Positions 33,629 through 39,967 of a DNA stretch of 64,000 nt are shown in pieces (positions within the stretch are counted from its first letter, which is position 1; every line of letters begins with the position of its first letter). This DNA comes from Pontibacter diazotrophicus. Lineage in GTDB: Bacteria; Bacteroidota; Bacteroidia; Cytophagales; Hymenobacteraceae. A program made the position numbers and the translations under genes. Where the stretch lies: NCBI RefSeq assembly GCF_003367245.1, contig NZ_QRGR01000019.1, forward strand, positions 62,001-126,000, given 5' to 3'. The notes below the pieces were generated by a model that saw nothing but the letters and a program-made list of their open reading frames with translations, was not told the DNA's origin and searched no databases.

Positions 33629-34219
33629 ATGAACATCACACGGCGCCGTTTTTTTGCATTCATGTCCGCTTTGCCACTTATTGGCCTGGTTCCGGCATTT
33701 CCTTTTTTCAAACGAATGGACGTGCTGGAGCCTACGCCGGAATGCGATGACCATGATGATCCTACTCCCTCTCAAACAGAAGGCCCCTTTTATACTCTAA
33801 GCTCACCTGAAAGAAGTAGCCTCCGCGAAAAGGGTATGAAGGGCACCCCCTTGGTGCTGACCGGGCAGGTGCTGAATACCAAGTGCCAGCCTGTAGGAGG
33901 AGCTTTACTTGATTGGTGGCATGCCGATGATAACGGCAATTATGACAATGAGGGCTTTAAGCTGCGCGGACACCAATACACCGACAAGCAAGGCTATTTT
34001 AAACTGGAAACAATTGTGCCAGGTCTGTATACAGGGCGCACCCGCCACTTTCATGTAAAGGTAAAAGGACCTGGTAAATCTGTTCTCACCACGCAGCTTT
34101 ACTTTCCGGGTGAAACAGGCAATGAGCATGATTATATCTTCAAACCAGAGCTCCTGATGAATGTTTCTGAAGGCGCACAGGGCACAAACGCCAGCTTTAC
34201 TTTTGTGCTGAAAGCATAG
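33629..34219 (+). CDS. Exported intradiol ring-cleavage dioxygenase-like protein
   Basis: The 196-residue protein resembles protocatechuate/catechol intradiol dioxygenases, which use Fe(III) to split catechols between the hydroxyls. The four iron ligands are present: Y105 in 'DNGNYDNEG', Y134 in 'GLYTGRTRHFHV', H140 and H142. 'QTEGPFYTL' and 'LTGQVLNTKCQPVGGALLDWWHAD' are family hallmarks. The N-terminus ITRRRFFAFMSALPLIGL looks like a twin-arginine signal, so it is probably exported folded with its iron. No other aromatic-degradation genes are near, so the substrate is open; extracytoplasmic members are largely uncharacterised. A terminator follows. Confidence 0.88.
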   Translation: MNITRRRFFAFMSALPLIGLVPAFPFFKRMDVLEPTPECDDHDDPTPSQTEGPFYTLSSPERSSLREKGMKGTPLVLTGQVLNTKCQPVGGALLDWWHADDNGNYDNEGFKLRGHQYTDKQGYFKLETIVPGLYTGRTRHFHVKVKGPGKSVLTTQLYFPGETGNEHDYIFKPELLMNVSEGAQGTNASFTFVLKA

Positions 34220-34280
34220 CAACCTGAAACATTAACCTGTTTTCTTAAAAGTTTTTCTATTTCATACAACCTAAACGAGG

Positions 34281-34311
34281 AACCTGGTCTGTTGCCAGGT
34301 TTTTCTTTTTT
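34281..34311 (+). terminator. Terminator after the dioxygenase gene
   Basis: A 7-bp stem (AACCTGG / CCAGGTT) with a seven-base loop followed by TTTCTTTTTTT, 61 bases after the stop. Confidence 0.8.
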
Positions 34312-34645
34312 TAATGATGTTGAATCAATACTCTTCTTCTAATACTAATAATACTAACTGATTTTGTGGAGTGATTTCCATAACCTTACATATTCTCTTC
34401 CACGGAGGCGTGAGGAGTAGCTAGCTATTTAACAGTGTGTCAATTTGCAGCTTGAGTAGGGTAATGTAATATCGATAGTTGCTTTTTTGTCATCTGGCGC
34501 AAACCCAAAGTGGAAGCGAACAGAAATCTTTGGTGCAGCAAATGCGTAAGTCAACGATGCTTGTCAGCAAAACAAAAGTATTGGCCGTAGGTTCTGTTCT
34601 GGCACTATAGCCTTAGCGCACCCTGAAGCAGGATTTTAAAATTGA
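34312..34645. other. Intergenic stretch with a signal-peptide-like mini frame
   Basis: No standard gene. ATG 34542 opens a 22-codon frame, MRKSTMLVSKTKVLAVGSVLAL, split here as MRKSTMLVSKTKVLAV and GSVLAL, ending at TAG 34608. In the next frame the sequence continues ALAHPEAGF before a stop, so a single-base shift would yield a complete signal-peptide-like start. It could be a remnant of a secreted protein gene or chance. A short repeated CTAATACTAATAATACTAA tract lies at 34339-34357. Confidence 0.3.
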
Positions 34646-35470
34646 ATGGAAAGTTTAGAGAATTACCTAAGAGAACTGGGGCCTATTTATGCCGCTCTTA
34701 TTGCTACCTTATTTACCTGGTTTTTAACATTACTTGGAGCCTCTATGGTGTTTCTGTTCAGGTCGATGAGCAGAGCGTGGCACGATGTGATGCTGGGCTT
34801 TACAGGAGGTGTGATGCTCGCAGCCAGTTTCTGGTCGCTGCTGGCCCCATCTATTAGTTTAGCGGAAAAAGAGTACCCCGGCATTAGCTGGATGCCGGCA
34901 GCCGTCGGTTTTCTGGCTGGTGCCCTTTTTATTTTCGGGCTGGATAAGCTGGCCCCGCACCTGCACATCAATTTTAAAGAAAATGAAACCGAAGGCTTAA
35001 AAACAAACTGGCATAAGACGACACTGCTCATCTTGGCCATTACGTTGCATAATATTCCGGAAGGCCTGGCTGTGGGAGTACTTTTCGGTGCAGCGCATAA
35101 TGGATTAGACGGTGTGACTTACGCTTCTGCCATTGCCCTTGCGATAGGTATAGGTTTGCAGAATTTTCCAGAGGGATTTGCTGTGGCGATGCCCTTGCGA
35201 AGGCAGGGAGTCAGCAGAATGAAAAGCTTCGGGTATGGTCAGCTTTCAGCCGTAGTAGAACCTATTGCGGGTGTAATAGGAGCCGCTGCCGTAATTACGG
35301 TGCAGCCCATTCTGCCTTACGCGCTGGCTTTTGCGGCCGGAGCCATGATATTTGTAGTGGTGGAGGAGGTAATCCCTGAGACGCAACGCGATAAAAACAC
35401 CGATGTAGCCGTGTTGGGCCTGATAGGAGGTTTTGTGCTGATGATGGTGCTGGATGTTGCCTTTGGTTGA
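34646..35470 (+). CDS. ZIP-family metal transporter (GufA-like)
   Basis: The 274-residue membrane protein shows the ZIP metal-binding helices: 'ITLHNIPEGLAVGVLFGAA' (HNxPEG, helix 4) and 'IGIGLQNFPEGFAVAMPL' (QNxPEG, helix 5), with about eight membrane segments overall and a short cytosolic loop 'HINFKENETEGLKTNWHK' between helices 3 and 4. ZIP proteins import Zn2+ or other divalent metals. The QN form in helix 5 is typical of the GufA subgroup. It stands alone, with no metal regulator adjacent. ATG 34646 gives MESLENYLREL. Confidence 0.92.
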   Translation: MESLENYLRELGPIYAALIATLFTWFLTLLGASMVFLFRSMSRAWHDVMLGFTGGVMLAASFWSLLAPSISLAEKEYPGISWMPAAVGFLAGALFIFGLDKLAPHLHINFKENETEGLKTNWHKTTLLILAITLHNIPEGLAVGVLFGAAHNGLDGVTYASAIALAIGIGLQNFPEGFAVAMPLRRQGVSRMKSFGYGQLSAVVEPIAGVIGAAAVITVQPILPYALAFAAGAMIFVVVEEVIPETQRDKNTDVAVLGLIGGFVLMMVLDVAFG

Positions 35471-35682
35471 GAAAGGAATAATGGCTGAAAGCTAAAGAAA
35501 TATAAAAGACATAGGTACAGCCTTCATATGAAAAGATATATTTAGGTTGTCTGAGCTCAATTTGGAAAGGGAAATAGACAAAAAATTGTGCCTTTTGCAG
35601 TTATATTTTAAACTAATTTTAGTTTATAATAATTAAGTAAGGAGACATTGTCGCAAAACTCATTAATTTATATCTACTCGTT

Positions 35683-36885
35683 TTGAATTCTGCCAATATT
35701 GCTATTACCGGAAAGCCAGATACCATTATTCCCTTAAATGATAAAGAGCGTTTAGCAGCATTGTTTCGCTATGAGCTCCTGGATACACCGCCAGAGGCTT
35801 TTTTCGATAGAATCACAAGACTTGCTTCCAGATTATTGAAAGCGCCCAGTGCTTTTGTTTCGCTTGTCGATAAGGATAGGGTATGGTATAAATCTAATTA
35901 CAGCACGCTCGAAGTGTCATGTGTAGACCGTGAAGACAGCCTTTGCTCGCTTACTATCATCAACGGCGTAGACGTAACAGTTTTCGAAGATACCCACCTG
36001 GTACCGGGCCTGCTAACAAGCCCCTATGTAAGTGCACCGGGTGGCATACGGTTCTATGCCGGTGCCCCACTTATCACCCGCGACAATTATAACATCGGTA
36101 CTGTGTGTGTTATAGATTCAGAACCACGGAGCGTACAGGAAGAAGAGAAGGAGATATTGAAGGATTTGGCTAATCTGGTAGTAGAGCAAATTGAACTAAG
36201 GTCGCTCGCTCGCAAGGCCACCAGAAAGCATGACGAACTTTATACGAATCTGGCGCATAACATTGCTGAGCCCTTAAAAGAGCAACAAGTACTACTAGGT
36301 GAAGCATTGAAGTCACCTGAAAGAACCAATGTTATCAGAAAGGCGCATGCAACTGTAAACGTTTTGCAGGAAAACCTGCAAACGATGCTGCAGGAGTCGT
36401 TGCAGGAGGAGGAGCTAGTCATGCATCCGCAGCAGATAGCTATTTCTGAAATAGCCCGTTCCGTTGCTGTTGAATTTGAGCCGCTGGCCAATGCTAAACA
36501 GCAGGAATTGTTTTTCACAGTGGCCAGCAGGCGCGAATTGTTCGTAGATCCTGACCTGATACGGGAGGCCCTGCGTAACCTGGTAAGCACCTCCATTAAA
36601 TTTACTCCAAAAGGCAGCTCCATCGGATTGGACATTTACGAAAGTGATGGCATTTATAAGGTGGAAGTCAGTTCCGACGCTTCCGTGCTGACAAAACAGG
36701 ATCTTCGTAAAGTATTTTTCAAATATGCTATTCTCACAGGTAAGACTACGGGTAATGAGGATGCTTCAGGCATGGAATTGCCCAGAGCCAAAAGTATCAT
36801 TGAACTACACCAGGGCAGGATATGGGCGGAACCAACAGGCAAAGAAAGCGGTAAAAAATTTGTAGTGGCTTTTAATGTTGAATAA
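35683..36885 (+). CDS. GAF-domain protein with degenerate histidine-kinase core
   Basis: The 400-residue protein begins with 'NDKERLAALFRYELLDTPPE', typical of GAF sensor proteins, and a GAF domain (about 40-175, 'RFYAGAPLITRDNYNIGTVCVID'). A helix with H192 (NLAHNIAEPLK) aligns with a HisKA dimerisation helix and is followed by an HATPase-like domain (285-400). The ATP site is eroded: the N-box reads NLVSTSIKFTPKG (T303 where Asn is expected), the G1 box VSDNGxG is replaced by VSSDASV (329-335), and the G2 box by ASGMELP (361-367). It is therefore probably a non-catalytic, ATP-independent relative. The start TTG 35683 is uncertain; no ATG fits. It is convergent with the CvpA-CAP gene. Confidence 0.82.
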   Translation: MNSANIAITGKPDTIIPLNDKERLAALFRYELLDTPPEAFFDRITRLASRLLKAPSAFVSLVDKDRVWYKSNYSTLEVSCVDREDSLCSLTIINGVDVTVFEDTHLVPGLLTSPYVSAPGGIRFYAGAPLITRDNYNIGTVCVIDSEPRSVQEEEKEILKDLANLVVEQIELRSLARKATRKHDELYTNLAHNIAEPLKEQQVLLGEALKSPERTNVIRKAHATVNVLQENLQTMLQESLQEEELVMHPQQIAISEIARSVAVEFEPLANAKQQELFFTVASRRELFVDPDLIREALRNLVSTSIKFTPKGSSIGLDIYESDGIYKVEVSSDASVLTKQDLRKVFFKYAILTGKTTGNEDASGMELPRAKSIIELHQGRIWAEPTGKESGKKFVVAFNVE

Positions 36886-36923
36886 TAAAAAAAGCGAAAC
36901 ATCCTTTAAACCATCCATTCTGC

Positions 36924-37880
36924 TCAGTTCCGGAAATTCTGTGTTATCATCAGCCTTCCGGGTCCTCCCTGCAGCACGCCAATGCCCACTCTTCCAAACC
37001 GCCTTTGAAGTATGTTTGCCCTGTGGCCAGGTGAGTTCATCAATCCTTCATGAGCAATTGTAAGGGTAGGAGCCAGCGCCAGGTTTTCACCGGCAGCCAG
37101 AAAACGAACGTTTGCCTCCCTTATCCTGTCAAAAGGCGTGTCTCCTTCGGGAGAGTGATGTGAGAAGTAGCCGCGCCGAAACATATCTTCGCTGTGCTGG
37201 CGGGCTACTTCGCGGAGGGCCGTGTCGGCCTGCAGGGGAGGCAATCCATTCTCTAGACGTTCCTCATTCAGCAATTCCAGCATCTGTGCCTCCAGGTCCG
37301 GGCGAGGTGTTGCCTGCTCCACCCGGTAGGGGAGTTCAATAAATTCATCTGAGCCCGGCTGAACGGTAAGCTTGTTGAGGGTGCGCTGTGCTGCGTCTTC
37401 AAACACAGGGGCCAGCGCCATTTCAATACGCTCTGTGTGGGCCGCAAATCTGTTAGCCAGTTTGCTGTTTTGTACAGTTGCTTCCATACTTTGTGGCAGG
37501 GGGATGGCAAGTAGCAGGGCAGCTAAAATGACTGCAGTTACCAAACCACTAAATACCCCCGGCACGAGGCCTAATGCTTTGTTAAAACTTCGTTTGTGTA
37601 GGGTGTGGGGTAAGTTTTGCAGGAGCAGTGAACCCAGGTAATGTAGCAGTAGGCTTGCAGTAAACGTAACGAGAAGAAAGGCTACAGGCAAAATCCAGGT
37701 GGTGCTCCAGTTCACTAACTCTTCCAGCCAGCCTGCTGCATAAGGGTAAAAGCGCAGGCCAATCAGCAGACTTCCAATCCACCGGATCAGATCCAGCAGG
37801 CCAAGAATAAAACCACGGTGCCAGCCGGTAATGGCGCTGGAGAGGATTATTATCAGAAGCAGAATATCAATTAAGTTCAT
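36924..37880 (-). CDS. CvpA-like membrane domain fused to a CAP/SCP domain
   Basis: The 318-residue protein combines a CvpA-type membrane part (residues 1-125; four hydrophobic segments starting 'IDILLLIIILSSAITGWHRGFILGLLDL', split as two stretches, IDILLLIIILSSAITGW and HRGFILGLLDL) with a C-terminal CAP domain (about 200-318). The CAP part shows 'LLNEERLENGLPPLQ', 'ARQHSEDMFRRGYFSHHSPEG', 'AGENLA' and 'GLMNSPGHRANIL', including the paired His and Glu positions of the CAP pocket. CvpA proteins are linked to colicin V production, envelope homeostasis and bile resistance; the CAP domain probably lies in the periplasm. The reaction, if any, is unknown. It faces the GAF gene convergently. Confidence 0.88.
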   Translation of the reverse strand: MNLIDILLLIIILSSAITGWHRGFILGLLDLIRWIGSLLIGLRFYPYAAGWLEELVNWSTTWILPVAFLLVTFTASLLLHYLGSLLLQNLPHTLHKRSFNKALGLVPGVFSGLVTAVILAALLLAIPLPQSMEATVQNSKLANRFAAHTERIEMALAPVFEDAAQRTLNKLTVQPGSDEFIELPYRVEQATPRPDLEAQMLELLNEERLENGLPPLQADTALREVARQHSEDMFRRGYFSHHSPEGDTPFDRIREANVRFLAAGENLALAPTLTIAHEGLMNSPGHRANILQRRFGRVGIGVLQGGPGRLMITQNFRN

Positions 37881-38051
37881 CTCAAGGTTTTTGGTGTTTG
37901 CCTGGTGCCATTCCCCTTTACGTATGTTGCCCTCCCGGAAGTATGAGAAACTTCTTTCCCCTTGTAGTGGATTTTAACAAAGGCAGTATCCGTCTTCAAT
38001 CAAGAATATTTACCTGAGGAACAAAAGCTGGTACCTGTAGGAAACGAGTGC

Positions 38052-39134
38052 TTAAGCCAGCTTTATTTCTTTTACCGGGTTTTGCCTTTCTGTTTCAGCT
38101 ACTATACGGTTTAAGTCGGTCAGGATGCTCCCCACGTCCCGAAGCGTTTCAAGCGAAGAGATGCGTTTAAAATCCTGGAGGCAAAGCGCCTGCTCTGCCC
38201 GGGCCGTCAGAATGTTCTGCTTGAGAAGAGACAGGTTTTCTTCTGAGGACACTAGCATTGTTTCGCCGAAAGCAGCGACACAGTCTGCTGTTGCCCCCAT
38301 GGCTCTTTTAAGCTGCCGTATATTGTCATACTCCAGCTGAAACACTTCGTTCAGTTGTAAATCTGAGAGTCCTCTCCGCATCCCCCTGATCTGAACCGTA
38401 ATATGCTCCAGCTTACTAATGCCAACTGCTAATCGGCTCAGCCTGGTTCTTTTGTGCGTCAGAAACAGGTTATACTTCAGGCTTTGTTCTGCCAGTTGCA
38501 GTGTCTGATGGCATCTATCAGTTTCTTTGATAAGGGCATCTACTTCAGAGCGTCCTGTTTTCCTGTTTTTGCCGTTGTTGTCTAGCAGTACATTCAGGCT
38601 CTTTAGTGTTGTCGCAGACAGCCTGCTAAAAGTGATGATGCTTCTCTCAACATCTGGTATGGCATTCTGAGGCACGATCAGTCCATTTATCAGCACGGCT
38701 ATACCTGAACCTAAAATTGTCTCGATGATTCTGGCAAAAGCGTAACCTTCCTCACTTTGCCCGAAGGCAAGTACCAGAAAAGAGCTGATGGCAACCTGTG
38801 AAATTACCTGAGGGTTCATCCGGAGCGCTTTGGAAATGCCCATGCCAAGCAGTATCACGAAGAAAATAGAAATCGCCCCCACATTAAACCAGTGCCCCAT
38901 CAGCATACTCAGCACCACGCCACCCACAATGCCTATGAAGCGTTGTGTGGCTTTGTCAACAGAGTCTGCCACAGTAACCTGCACGGTGAGAATAGCGGCC
39001 AAAGCGGCGAAAAAAGGATAGTCCGCTTGCAACAGATTCGTGGCCACAAACCAGGAAAGGGCAGCTGCAAGGGCTGTTTTAAAAATCTGCAGCGTTAGCC
39101 CATACCGTGCTAATATGTCTATTACTCTATTCAA
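38052..39134 (-). CDS. FUSC/aromatic-acid-exporter family protein
   Basis: The 360-residue protein has an N-terminal hydrophobic half with about five to six membrane segments ('FFAALAAILTVQVTVADSVD', 'FIGIVGGVVLSMLMGHWF', 'ISIFFVILLGMGISKAL', 'ISSFLVLAFGQSEEG') and a helical soluble C-terminal half (about 160-360). 'ATQRFIGIVGGVVLS' is the conserved motif of the FUSC/DUF939 (AaeB/YgaH-like) proteins, which are thought to export aromatic acids or other small organic compounds. The substrate here is unknown. No partner adaptor (AaeA) is adjacent. It starts at the ATG near 39134 and stands alone. Confidence 0.8.
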   Translation of the reverse strand: MNRVIDILARYGLTLQIFKTALAAALSWFVATNLLQADYPFFAALAAILTVQVTVADSVDKATQRFIGIVGGVVLSMLMGHWFNVGAISIFFVILLGMGISKALRMNPQVISQVAISSFLVLAFGQSEEGYAFARIIETILGSGIAVLINGLIVPQNAIPDVERSIITFSRLSATTLKSLNVLLDNNGKNRKTGRSEVDALIKETDRCHQTLQLAEQSLKYNLFLTHKRTRLSRLAVGISKLEHITVQIRGMRRGLSDLQLNEVFQLEYDNIRQLKRAMGATADCVAAFGETMLVSSEENLSLLKQNILTARAEQALCLQDFKRISSLETLRDVGSILTDLNRIVAETERQNPVKEIKLA

Positions 39135-39411
39135 TCAGGTGTGCTATGAAACTGCTATACTTTATGTTACAGGATGCAAAGCTACTATTTATTCCGAACG
39201 TGTTGCCCTGTTGTGATGAAACCACATATGTCTGATCCAGCGGATCAGCTTTCGTGGTAGCCAGTGATGCTCCAGGTGTTGCAGAACCCGTACCTGGCTA
39301 AACTTAATAGAAACAGCGGTTTTGAAGCACATCGGCAGGAATCAACCATTGCCTCATGCGCACGTATTTTAAAATAAGCACCTATTGTTTTCACCATTAA
39401 TTGAAGAATTT

Positions 39412-39804
39412 ATGACTAATTATGTTCTGTTATATTATTTCGAAGACGAGCAAAATAAAAAGCAGTTTGAGGAAGGCGTACTGAAATTGTTTCCACGCCA
39501 CAAAATTGAAAACGACAACAACTTCAAATACATCGGTTTTGCAGGCGAGGCGGAGCCAGGAGTGGAAGGGAAGCTGGATGGCATCCTGAATTCGATGGGC
39601 TATGGCGCTCATGGCTATTTTGGAAAAACAGAGTATGTGGCGCTTTACTTCTCCAGAGATGCAGATCCGGATAACATCAAACGGAAACTATTGATAGGCA
39701 CAGAGGAAATGGTGGATGCGGATGCACAAAAGATGTCGGGAGACGCCCACCGTGATACCATTCAGAACCTGCTGGAGTTTGACTATCGAAAGATTCAGGT
39801 ATAG
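39412..39804 (+). CDS. Uncharacterised small protein
   Basis: The 130-residue protein starts MTNYVLLYYFEDEQNKKQF and has no signal peptide, membrane segment or recognised domain. The alternating pattern 'YVLLYYF', 'KYIGFAG', 'YVALYFS' suggests a small alpha/beta fold like a ferredoxin-type sandwich. I use ATG 39412; a TTG nine codons upstream is less likely. A palindromic terminator follows. No function can be assigned; it sits between unrelated genes. Confidence 0.7.
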   Translation: MTNYVLLYYFEDEQNKKQFEEGVLKLFPRHKIENDNNFKYIGFAGEAEPGVEGKLDGILNSMGYGAHGYFGKTEYVALYFSRDADPDNIKRKLLIGTEEMVDADAQKMSGDAHRDTIQNLLEFDYRKIQV

Positions 39805-39844
39805 TCGCCATCAGCAGAAAGATATCACCTATTTATATACAGCT

Positions 39845-39892
39845 AAAAAGCACAACACCGTTTATGAATTCATAAACGGTGTTGTGCTTTTT
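39845..39892. terminator. Perfect 48-base palindrome, bidirectional terminator
   Basis: The arms 39845-39868 and 39869-39892 are exact reverse complements (AAAAAGCACAACACCG... to ...CGGTGTTGTGCTTTTT), centred on GAATTC. A's precede and T's follow, so it can terminate both the plus-strand gene ending at 39804 and the minus-strand gene ending at 39968. Confidence 0.85.
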
Positions 39893-39967
39893 GTTTTTGA
39901 TACTGCCAAAGGCAATTCATGTTATTCCTTTTCTTGAAGAGATTGAACTGCTCTGTTTCTAACAGGC

